From: Hymenobacter guriensis
Lineage (GTDB): Bacteria > Bacteroidota > Bacteroidia > Cytophagales > Hymenobacteraceae
Direction of reading: 5' to 3'
DNA: 64,000 nucleotides
Assembly: GCF_015773195.1 (NCBI RefSeq)
Contig: NZ_JADWYK010000004.1
Span: 124,001-188,000 of the forward strand
In this document: one piece after another, positions 57,422-64,000 of the stretch
Layout: the number at the start of each line of letters is the position of its first letter
Position numbering within the stretch: position 1 is the first letter of the stretch
Position numbers and translations under genes: made by a program
Notes under the pieces: model-generated
What the model was told of the DNA's origin: nothing
Database searches by the model: none
Seen by the model: the letters and a program-made list of their open reading frames with translations, nothing else

Positions 57422-58882
57422 AGCCAGCGCCTTTTCCAGCACGGCCACCACTTCCGGGCCAGACGAAGGCCGGGGAGCAGCCCCGCGCCAGATACGCCCG
57501 TCGCGGCCGATTACCCAATAGCTGGGGAAACTGCTTACGCCGTAGGCCGAGGCAGCTTTGGCCGCACCGGGGTCGAGCAGGTGCACGCTGTTGGAACTGG
57601 CCAGGGCAAACTTGCGGATGGTTTGCTGCCACTCCTCGGCCTTGCGGTCCACGGAAATGTAGAGAAACACCACGTCGCGGCCCAGGAACTGTTTCTTGAG
57701 CTTCTCAGCCGCAGGAGCTTCGGCCAGACAAGGGCGGCAACTGCTGTACCAGAAATCAAGGTAGATAACCTTGCCTTTGAATTCGGCCAGATTTACGGTC
57801 TTTCCCTGGGTGTTGCGCAGGCTGAACGCGGGGGCGGGCTGGCCGGTTTGCAGGCCCGCCGTAGCCTGCCAGGCTTGGCGCACACTCCGCACGTACATCG
57901 AATCCTGGGCTCGGGCAAAGTAGGTGGGCAGCACGGCGCCCACGGCCTCCCGAGTAGTGGTTGGATGGTCGTAGAGCTGGCCCATCAGCAACTCCCCTAT
58001 CACCTGGTCGCGCAGAACGGTTTCGCCCAGGTCGGCCGTGGCCCGTGCGTACAGCTTATCCGCGAGGCCCGGCGCCGCGGCCAGTTGGCCCGAAGGCGGC
58101 AGCAAAAACATATAGCTGTAGGCTCCGTGGAAAAAGGCCAATGTCTGCATAAAAACTGGCCGAACAGCCCACATACCTTCGGCCGGCAGCGGTATGGTTT
58201 TCAGGAAATCGAAATAGCCGGCCGGCAGCTCGGGTTCCTGCTGCTTCTGCCCCTTCTGGTTGCCGGCGTAGCGCAGGATGGATAAGCCCCGCTGCAGGTC
58301 GAGCAGCTGCCGGCGCAACGCCACAAACTCGGCGGGTAGCGGCGCTTTGGCCTGCCAGGCCGCCAGCGTATCTAGCTGGCGCTGACGGTAAGCATCGGCA
58401 AACTGCACAAACTCTGTGGGGGTAGCCGCACCGTGCTGGTTTTCGGGCAGGTTCCCGAAGTCATAGTCGAAGTGGCGCTGGGCCTGGGTGAGGTAGTTGT
58501 TGACGTGGGCACCGCGCCCCTGGAAGCGCAGGGTTTCCAGCAGGTCCTTCCGGTCGGCAGTAAGCGTGAGCGAGTCGCCGGGGCTGATGTACACCGTGAG
58601 GCCATTGCCAACGGCCAGCTGCGCGTCTAGCGCCTCATTGAGGCCCGTCAGGCGCATTTCAAACGAGCCATCGGCAGCCACCGGAAACTTCAACTGCGTG
58701 CGTTGGGGCTGGTCGGCCACTTTGCGCCAGAGCCGCACCGTATCGTTGGGCACAGCGTTGCGAATAGTGCCGCGCACAATGGCCGTGGTAGGCAGCGCAG
58801 GTTCTGGGGCGGTGGTAACGGCGGCGGGGCGTACGGTTGTGCAACCGCACACCAGTAAGAGCAGATAGTATAAACGTTTCAT
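57410..58882 (-). CDS. TlpA-like thioredoxin-domain lipoprotein
   Basis: 490 residues from ATG 58882. Signal with a possible lipobox (LLLLVCGC), an N-terminal DUF4369-like beta region (TTAIVRGTIRNAVPNDTVRLW ... GSFEMRLTG), a helical middle, and a C-terminal thioredoxin-like domain (TGQPAPAFSLRNTQGKTVNLAEFKGKVIYLDFWYSSCRPCLAEAPAAEKLK). The CxxC active site is SSCRPC. Such proteins reduce disulfides in the periplasm and may serve cytochrome c maturation; the adjacent cytochromes make that plausible. Confidence 0.87.
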   Translation of the reverse strand: MKRLYYLLLLVCGCTTVRPAAVTTAPEPALPTTAIVRGTIRNAVPNDTVRLWRKVADQPQRTQLKFPVAADGSFEMRLTGLNEALDAQLAVGNGLTVYISPGDSLTLTADRKDLLETLRFQGRGAHVNNYLTQAQRHFDYDFGNLPENQHGAATPTEFVQFADAYRQRQLDTLAAWQAKAPLPAEFVALRRQLLDLQRGLSILRYAGNQKGQKQQEPELPAGYFDFLKTIPLPAEGMWAVRPVFMQTLAFFHGAYSYMFLLPPSGQLAAAPGLADKLYARATADLGETVLRDQVIGELLMGQLYDHPTTTREAVGAVLPTYFARAQDSMYVRSVRQAWQATAGLQTGQPAPAFSLRNTQGKTVNLAEFKGKVIYLDFWYSSCRPCLAEAPAAEKLKKQFLGRDVVFLYISVDRKAEEWQQTIRKFALASSNSVHLLDPGAAKAASAYGVSSFPSYWVIGRDGRIWRGAAPRPSSGPEVVAVLEKALAVKR

Positions 58883-58898
58883 AAGTGCAGGAGACACA

Positions 58899-58934
58899 AA
58901 AAGCCGCCGAAGTAACGAACCTTCGGCGGCTTTT
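58899..58934 (-). terminator. Hairpin terminator upstream of the TlpA-like gene
   Basis: AAAAGCCGCCGAAG (58899-58912) pairs exactly with 58921-58934. Confidence 0.82.
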
Positions 58935-58977
58935 CAGCTAATCTTTTCTATGCAAAGCAGATAGGAGACATCAGAAA

Positions 58978-59052
58978 GTAGGGTGCGGGGCTTGTCCCCC
59001 GCCCGCCGTTGAATGACCAGCAACGACGGGCGGGACAAGCCCCGCACCCTAC
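58978..59052. repeat. RAYT-type palindrome (distant copy)
   Basis: GTAGGGTGCGGGGCTTGTCCCC at the left and the inverted GGGACAAGCCCCGCACCCTAC at the right. This copy is 11 kb from the RAYT gene and is a near-perfect hairpin. Confidence 0.82.
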
Positions 59053-59079
59053 AGCGGTAGTTACGCATATTGCCGGCGT

Positions 59080-60186
59080 CTACAACGACTTGCGGCGGTT
59101 GCGCTTGTAGTCCTCAAAAATCATGTGCCCCAGGCCCTTCAGCGAGGAATAATAGGCCTTGCCCTGGTTTACCTCCGTGAATTCCTCCACAAAGCGGCGC
59201 AGGTACGGGTCGTCGGCAATCATGAAGGTGGTGATGGGCACCTTGAGGCGGCGGGCGGCGGCGGCCAGGTTCAGGGTTTTGTTCACCACTTTGCGGTCCA
59301 GCCCAAATGAGTTTTTATAGTAGCCGGTGGGCTCCTTCAGGCAGGTGGGCTTGCCGTCGGTAATCATGAAGATCTGCTTGTTGGCCGTTTTGCGCTTGCG
59401 CAGCAGGTCTAGGGCCAGCTCCAGGCCGGCCACGGTGTTGGTATGGTAAGGCCCCACCTGCAGGTAGGGCAAGTCCTTCACCTCAATCTGCCAGGCGTCG
59501 TTGCCGAACACGATGACGTCGAGAAAATCCTTGGGGTACTTCTGTTTCACCAGCTCGGCTAGGGCCATAGCCACCTTTTTGGCCGGCGTGATGCGGTCCT
59601 CCCCGTACAAGATCATGGAGTGCGAAATGTCAATCATGAGCACCGTGCTGGTCTGCGACTTGTGCTCGTTCTCGCGCACCTGCAGGTCGCCTTCCGTGAG
59701 CATGAACTCACCCGAGCCCAGGCCGTGATTGAGCTGGGCGTTGCGGATGCTCTCGGTCATGGAAATCTGGTCGAGCGAGTCGCCAAAGCGAAACTCGCGC
59801 ATGTCGGTGCTTTGCTCGTCGCCCTGGCCGGTGTGGGGCGTGCGGTGGTTGCCCGTGCCCGATTTCTTGAGCTTGCCAAAGATTTCCTCCAGGGCCGAGC
59901 GACGGATGTTCTGCTCACTCTTGGCCGTGATGTTGAACGCCCCCGGCTCCTGCGGGTTCTCATCGATATAGCCCTTCTTTTTCAGGTCTTCGATGAAGTC
60001 GCCCATGCCGTACTCGTTGTCGGTGAGGCCGTACTGCTTGTCCAGCTCATTCAGCCACGACAAGGACTCGGCCACGTCGCCACTGGTGATGGTGACGAGC
60101 TGCATGAATAGTTTGAAGAGGGAGTCGAAGCCTTTCTCGGGCGACTCCTCGGGCGTGAAATCCCGGAAACGAAAGCCTACGGACAT
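59080..60186 (-). CDS. VWA-domain protein, probable partner of the MoxR-like ATPase
   Basis: 368 residues. N-terminal helical part (VTITSGDVAESLSWLNELDKQYGLTDNEYGMGDFIEDLKKKGYIDENPQ). The C-terminal von Willebrand A domain has a MIDAS motif in TVLMIDISHSMILYGEDRITPAKKVAMALAELVKQKYP and a second metal-binding loop MITDGKPT. Such proteins assemble with MoxR/BchI-type ATPases to remodel or metallate targets. The ATPase at 51912-53444 is the candidate partner; the cytochrome and TlpA block lies between them. Confidence 0.88.
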   Translation of the reverse strand: MSVGFRFRDFTPEESPEKGFDSLFKLFMQLVTITSGDVAESLSWLNELDKQYGLTDNEYGMGDFIEDLKKKGYIDENPQEPGAFNITAKSEQNIRRSALEEIFGKLKKSGTGNHRTPHTGQGDEQSTDMREFRFGDSLDQISMTESIRNAQLNHGLGSGEFMLTEGDLQVRENEHKSQTSTVLMIDISHSMILYGEDRITPAKKVAMALAELVKQKYPKDFLDVIVFGNDAWQIEVKDLPYLQVGPYHTNTVAGLELALDLLRKRKTANKQIFMITDGKPTCLKEPTGYYKNSFGLDRKVVNKTLNLAAAARRLKVPITTFMIADDPYLRRFVEEFTEVNQGKAYYSSLKGLGHMIFEDYKRNRRKSL

Positions 60187-60311
60187 AATCTGGGGAATGA
60201 GCCCTTAGAACAACCCGGGGCGGCTTTTAGTTGTGATGAGGTAAAAGCTCTCCTTGTGAGCATATGGCTGGCTATGCCTCCATTCACCACTACCTCCATC
60301 ACCAACTACCC

Positions 60312-60593
60312 ATGAAAGCCATCTGGAACAATACTGTAGTAGCAGAAAGCAACGATACCGTAGTGGTAGAAAACAACCACTATTTCCCGGCCGATGCCAT
60401 CAAGCGCGAATATTTTGAGGACAGCATTGCCGGCACTACCTGCCCCTGGAAAGGCCGCGCCAGCTACTACTCCCTGCGCGTGAATGGGGAGCTAAACAAA
60501 GACGCGGCCTGGTATTATGCCGAGCCCAAGGAGGCTGCCCAGCAGATAAAAGGGCGGGTGGCGTTCTGGAAAGGCGTGCAGATTGTGGCCTAA
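60312..60593 (+). CDS. DUF427 domain protein
   Basis: 93 residues from ATG 60312. It has the compact DUF427 pattern: KAIWNNTVVAESNDTVVVENNHYFPADAIKREYF, TTCPWKGRASYYSL with the conserved Cys-Pro-Trp-Lys-Gly, and AAWYYAEPKEAAQQIKGRVAFWKGVQI. No signal peptide. Function is unknown. Confidence 0.9.
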   Translation: MKAIWNNTVVAESNDTVVVENNHYFPADAIKREYFEDSIAGTTCPWKGRASYYSLRVNGELNKDAAWYYAEPKEAAQQIKGRVAFWKGVQIVA

Positions 60594-60628
60594 CGCAACC
60601 CCGGCGCAAGCGGCACGGTAGACGAGGT

Positions 60629-61279
60629 ATGTTCCGCTCTACCTCCGCCTTTATGCTCTTTTCTTTCCGCCTCGCGCCGGCCGGCCTGCTGCTGGCCTTG
60701 CTGGCCGGCTGCGACTCGCAGCGTTCCACCATCGAAAGCACGCCCGAAATCAGCCAGAGCAGTCCGGCCGCCGCCCCTGCCACGCCCGTTTCCTTTCGCA
60801 AGGAGCTGGCCGCCGACGACCTGCGCTTCCTGGTGCAGACCACTGGCGAGGGCTCCAGCCGTCAGCTCAGCGTGCGGGCAGAGAAAGGCGGCCGGGAGCT
60901 GACCACCACCACGCAAATACTCGATGGCAGCGTGGCCGACGCCGTGGTCACCAACCTCAACGACGACAAGTACCCCGAACTACTGGTGTTTGTGAGTGAT
61001 GCCGGCACCGGCTCCTACGGACAGTTGGTAGGCTACGAGTTCATGAATCAGGGCCGCCGGGCCATAACACTGCCGGCGCTGGCCGGTGCCGCTGCTGCCG
61101 GCTACCAGGGCCACGACGATTTTCGGGTGGAAGGTCAGGAGCTGCTGCGCACCTTTCCGGTCTACTCGGAGGCCGATGCCAATTGCTGCCCGAGCAGCGG
61201 CAAGCGCACTATCCGCTATCAGCTGCTGGAAGGCATTGCCACCTTTCGCCAAGTGGCCTTCAGCACAGCCGCACGCTAA
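60629..61279 (+). CDS. PliI-like lysozyme inhibitor lipoprotein
   Basis: 216 residues. Lipoprotein signal ending in LLALLAGCD, then a beta domain with GSVADAVVTNLNDDKYPELLVFVSDAGTGSYGQLVGYEFMNQGRRAITLPAL and TFPVYSEADANCC. The DLN-D-PE and GSYG-LVGY segments match PliI inhibitors of I-type lysozyme as I remember them, which protect peptidoglycan from invertebrate lysozymes. The match is to a remembered pattern, not a search. A diverged copy follows at 61486. Confidence 0.7.
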   Translation: MFRSTSAFMLFSFRLAPAGLLLALLAGCDSQRSTIESTPEISQSSPAAAPATPVSFRKELAADDLRFLVQTTGEGSSRQLSVRAEKGGRELTTTTQILDGSVADAVVTNLNDDKYPELLVFVSDAGTGSYGQLVGYEFMNQGRRAITLPALAGAAAAGYQGHDDFRVEGQELLRTFPVYSEADANCCPSSGKRTIRYQLLEGIATFRQVAFSTAAR

Positions 61280-61485
61280 CCTGCAGAAAAAGCTATATAG
61301 AAACTATTATTTGCCTATCCCGTATGGCATGCACAGTTTGTCGGCCGCCTCGAAGGTCATAGACCTCAGAAGCCTCGGCTTTTTGTGCGCAGTATGGGCA
61401 CTTTCTACAACTGAGCTGCCCGTAACTGCGGTTTCATTTCTGCAAACTCACCCTGCTTTCAACACTACATTTCTCCCTAAGATCC

Positions 61486-62124
61486 ATGAAAACACCTGTT
61501 TTAACCTTATTGGGCGTTTCGCTACTGGCTGCCACGTCCTGCGACTCGTCGCGCACCGTGGGAGAGAGCAACAACTCCGCCGCCGCCACGGTCGAAAGCA
61601 CTGGTTCTGATGTCGTGGGCTTCAGCCGCGAGGTAACCCAGGGCGATGCACGCTTTGATATCCGCGCCACCGGCGAGGGCGACCAGCAGCAAGTAACCAT
61701 CCGCTCCTACCGGGGCGCCGGCCTCACTACCGACCCCGTGCGGGTTCCTATTAAAGGCACCGTGCGCGACGCTGTATCGGGCGACCTGAACGGGAACGGC
61801 AAGCCGGAAGTCTACATCTTCACCGACGCTACCTCTGCCAACGGCGGCTTCTACGGCTACGAGTTTGGCGACCGGGGCTATACGCCCATCAGCTCGCCCG
61901 GCCAGATTACCGGTGCTGCCGCCACCGGCTACGCTGGTAGCGACACTTACACGCTCAGCAACGGCACGCTCACCCGCACTTTTCCAGTAACGGGCGCTAC
62001 CTCCGGTACTGCTACCACTTCCACGACCACAGGCACCGACGCAGCCGGCACGTCGGCCGCGGGCAGCACGCGCACGGTTACCTACAAGCTGGGAGCCGAC
62101 GGCAAGTGGACAATGAACCCCTAA
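61486..62124 (+). CDS. Second, diverged PliI-like lipoprotein
   Basis: 212 residues. Lipoprotein-like start (MKTPVLTLLGVSLLAATSCD). It has the same core as the gene before it: GTVRDAVSGDLNGNGKPEVYIFTDATSANGGFYGYEFG, and TRTFPVTG. A Ser/Thr/Gly-rich insert (GTATTSTTTGTDAAGTSAAGS) precedes the last strand (RTVTYKLGADGKWTMNP). It looks like a tandem duplicate that has lost the GSYG motif, so inhibitor activity is less certain. Confidence 0.65.
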   Translation: MKTPVLTLLGVSLLAATSCDSSRTVGESNNSAAATVESTGSDVVGFSREVTQGDARFDIRATGEGDQQQVTIRSYRGAGLTTDPVRVPIKGTVRDAVSGDLNGNGKPEVYIFTDATSANGGFYGYEFGDRGYTPISSPGQITGAAATGYAGSDTYTLSNGTLTRTFPVTGATSGTATTSTTTGTDAAGTSAAGSTRTVTYKLGADGKWTMNP

Positions 62125-62153
62125 CAGTAGTACTCCGGTCTACTGCAAACAAG

Positions 62154-62189
62154 AAAAGCCCCCGCAACACACTGTTGCGGGGGCTTTTT
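62154..62189. terminator. Bidirectional terminator
   Basis: AAAAGCCCCCGCAAC (62154-62168) pairs with 62174-62188, with A and T runs on both sides. It separates the convergent PliI-like and desaturase genes. Confidence 0.9.
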
Positions 62190-62209
62190 GGTGATAAGTG
62201 CCCGGGAAG

Positions 62210-63187
62210 CTACTCAATCCACTTGAACTTGTACTCCAGCTTGGGCACCGGCATACGGTCGGCTACGCGGCGCAGGCGGTTGGGCAGGGCCATGATGTAC
62301 TCGCGGGCTTTTTCGGCCGCGCCGTTCAGGTTCGAAATCTGGTCGATTTTCCAGTCCTTGATGAGGGTTTCGAGGATGTCGGTGTAGTCCTGGCTGGTGT
62401 ACACGCCCAGGCGCTGGGCAGCATCGGTGAAGTGGCCGAAGGTTTTGCCCATATCCACGCCCAGTTCGCGCATGTAGTGAGCCGGCATCACAATTTTCTT
62501 GCGCATCATATCCTCAAAAGCCAGCATCATCTCGCTGGGGTCCACTTCAAAGATTTTCTCCACAAAGGTTTTGTAGACGCGGGCGTGGCGGGTTTCGTCG
62601 CCGGCAATCATGCCGCAGATTTTGCTGAGCTGGTCCTCCCCTACTTTACGGGCCAGCGTGCCCACCCGGCGGTGCGAGAGGTTGGTAGCGGTTTCCTGGT
62701 AACTCGTGTACACGAAGGCCCGATACGGGTCGTGGGCTGTGCCCAGGTCGAAGCCATCAGCAATGAGGTACTGCGTGCTGATTTCGAACTCGCGCATGTT
62801 CACGCGGCCGGAAAGGTAGAGGTAGCGGTTGAGCAAGTCGCCGTGGCGGTTTTCCTCGGCCGTCCAGCCGCGGATCCACTGGGCCCAGCCGTTGTTGGGG
62901 TCACGCCCCAGGTCGTCGAGCTGATGAAACCAGGCTTCGTAGTTGGGCAGCGCTTCTTCGGTGATGGTGTCGCCGATGAGTACTGCCAGCAAATCATAGC
63001 TCAGGTCTTTGGCCCGTTCGCGCAACTGTTTCACCTCATCGAAAAAGGTATCCAGGCGAGAGTCAGGCAGGAAATCGGAGGGCTGCCAGCTATCCTCCAC
63101 GCTCTTCAGAAAAGAACCAAGGTTCTGCCTGAGGAAGGGTTCGAGATACTGCAGCACCTCTCCACGGGAAGTGAGCGATGCAATCAT
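62210..63187 (-). CDS. Acyl-ACP desaturase (FAB2 family)
   Basis: 325 residues from ATG 63187. A soluble diiron enzyme that inserts a cis double bond into stearoyl- or palmitoyl-ACP. Iron-binding motifs: GWTAEENRHGDLLNRYLYLSG and MIAGDETRHARVYKTFVEKIF, with YTSYQETATNLSHRRVG between them. It would set membrane unsaturation. Length and motifs are normal for the bacterial family. Confidence 0.93.
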   Translation of the reverse strand: MIASLTSRGEVLQYLEPFLRQNLGSFLKSVEDSWQPSDFLPDSRLDTFFDEVKQLRERAKDLSYDLLAVLIGDTITEEALPNYEAWFHQLDDLGRDPNNGWAQWIRGWTAEENRHGDLLNRYLYLSGRVNMREFEISTQYLIADGFDLGTAHDPYRAFVYTSYQETATNLSHRRVGTLARKVGEDQLSKICGMIAGDETRHARVYKTFVEKIFEVDPSEMMLAFEDMMRKKIVMPAHYMRELGVDMGKTFGHFTDAAQRLGVYTSQDYTDILETLIKDWKIDQISNLNGAAEKAREYIMALPNRLRRVADRMPVPKLEYKFKWIE

Positions 63188-63224
63188 GGGTGTGAGGAAA
63201 ATAGGACGTACGCCAATGGAACGC

Positions 63225-63232
63225 CAAATGTA
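63225..63232 (-). promoter_or_regulatory. Promoter -7 box for the desaturase gene
   Basis: The minus strand reads TACATTTG, a full TAnnTTTG match, 37 bp upstream of ATG 63187. It lies downstream of the alternative ATG at 63250, which supports the inner start. Confidence 0.5.
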
Positions 63233-63299
63233 TTGATTCAATCTCAGCACATACGCGGAAAGCTGCGCAATCCCGCCTACATAATTTTGGCTTTTACCG

Positions 63300-64000
63300 C
63301 TATTCTACGGGTTTATCAGTCGGGAAATACAGCCGGGGTACTGTGGAGCTTCCCGCCCCCGTGCGTTCCCGCGCTACCAATTGCCAGGGTTGTTGACCCG
63401 ACTGCCCATCCCGTGCCAGCTGTTGATTGAGCAGGCGGGCCGTTGCGGGCGTCAGATACCACTTCACAGCCGCCCGGCGCCGGGCCAGCTGCCGCAAAGC
63501 CGGCACCATATCCGTGGTGCCCGTCAGGTACCTACGCAGTTGCGCCTGCGAAGGATCAGCCGTATACCATCCTGTAACCGACAGAAAACCTACGCCTTCG
63601 CCCAGGCGGGGGCGCCCCCACGGACTCTGCGACTTGTAGGCCTCGTCCAGTACATCTGTCACTACCACAGCGGCCGGGTAGGTATGGCGACGCATCTGGC
63701 GAAGCTGTTGCAGGCCCCGGTGCTGCTCGGCGCGCAGCTGCTGGTGGCGGCGCAGGGTTTTCACGGTGTAGGGTAGCGCGGCAATGCCCAGCACCAGCAG
63801 CAGGGCCCGCACCGCCCGCCGCTCCGACTCCATTTCGTCGCGCAGCACGAACACCACCGCGCTGAGCACGAGAAGGTCGAGCAGTGGCAGGGCCAGGTGG
63901 GGCGGCAGCCGCAGAAGCGTGCCCAGGCCCAGCAGCAGGCCAGCCCAGGCCAGCAACGCCAGCCAGAAGCCCGGGCGGCCGCGCATATCGGCGTGGGCCA
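63300..64000 (-). CDS. Membrane protein with soluble C-terminal domain, probably partial
   Basis: An ATG at 63986 gives 228 residues, but the frame is open to the window edge, so the true start may be outside. Hydrophobic segments WLALLAWAGLLLGLGTLL, LALPLLDLLVLSAVVFVL and AVRALLLVLGIAALPYTV come first. The soluble end reads HTYPAAVVVTDVLDEAYKSQSPWGRPRLGEGVGFLSVTGWYTADPSQ. The layout recalls the C-terminus of GT-C-like membrane proteins, in which such a tail follows ten or more helices. Not identified. Confidence 0.55.
   Translation of the reverse strand, partial: AHADMRGRPGFWLALLAWAGLLLGLGTLLRLPPHLALPLLDLLVLSAVVFVLRDEMESERRAVRALLLVLGIAALPYTVKTLRRHQQLRAEQHRGLQQLRQMRRHTYPAAVVVTDVLDEAYKSQSPWGRPRLGEGVGFLSVTGWYTADPSQAQLRRYLTGTTDMVPALRQLARRRAAVKWYLTPATARLLNQQLARDGQSGQQPWQLVARERTGAGSSTVPRLYFPTDKPVE

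Overview
The window looks like a chromosomal segment of a Bacteroidota bacterium, most likely Hymenobacter or a close relative in the Cytophagales. The evidence is the GC-rich coding sequence, the absence of Shine-Dalgarno sites, the recurring Bacteroidota -7 promoter box TAnnTTTG, and the gene content: a TonB-dependent receptor with an N-terminal carboxypeptidase-regulatory domain, PorT-like and PorE-like type IX secretion genes next to ubiE, DUF2851, DUF5606, a ferredoxin divergent from a LuxC-type reductase, and a LytS/LytTR pair. No rRNA, tRNA or CRISPR array was seen.

Layout. 1-9.8 kb: start of a TonB receptor, a small lipoprotein, an S9 oligopeptidase, valS, aat, ferredoxin/acyl-CoA reductase and a small conserved protein. 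9.9-22.2 kb (almost all minus strand): uridine phosphorylase, trhO, a NeuD-like acetyltransferase, two large membrane proteins, DUF2851, lolA, ftsK and xerD. 22.5-29.2 kb (mostly plus strand): aroQ, serC-like, marC, rnhA, trmN6, a saccharopine-dehydrogenase-like gene (minus strand), cdd and a frameshifted esterase. 29.3-37.4 kb: SDR, porT, ubiE, porE-like, engB, a TonB-C protein, DUF5606 and fbp. 37.5-47.4 kb: lysC, enoyl-CoA hydratase, a PerR-like Fur with a 2-Cys peroxiredoxin, GNAT, kdtA, rsgA, fasciclin, cyclophilin and a LytS/LytR pair.

47.4-53.4 kb is accessory DNA. It has a REP-associated tyrosine transposase (RAYT) surrounded by its GTAGGGGCGGGGC palindromes, an alanine-rich orphan, an XRE regulator shortened by a stop codon, an 81-bp palindrome, a two-gene Septu-type defence cassette (PtuA ATPase plus PtuB HNH nuclease), a 60-bp palindrome, and a MoxR-like ATPase. 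53.8-64 kb has two diheme cytochromes c plus a heme-less remnant of the same family, a TlpA-like thioredoxin, a VWA protein (probable partner of the MoxR ATPase), DUF427, two PliI-like lipoproteins, an acyl-ACP desaturase and part of a membrane protein.

The most unusual feature is non-coding. At least ten intergenic spaces, and one site inside valS, hold inverted pairs of degenerate 7-8-bp tandem repeats. The repeat sequence differs at every locus, but the architecture is the same. Separately, between cdd and the esterase there are ten palindrome centres spaced exactly 21 bp apart (28249 to 28438). I do not recognise either as a named element family.
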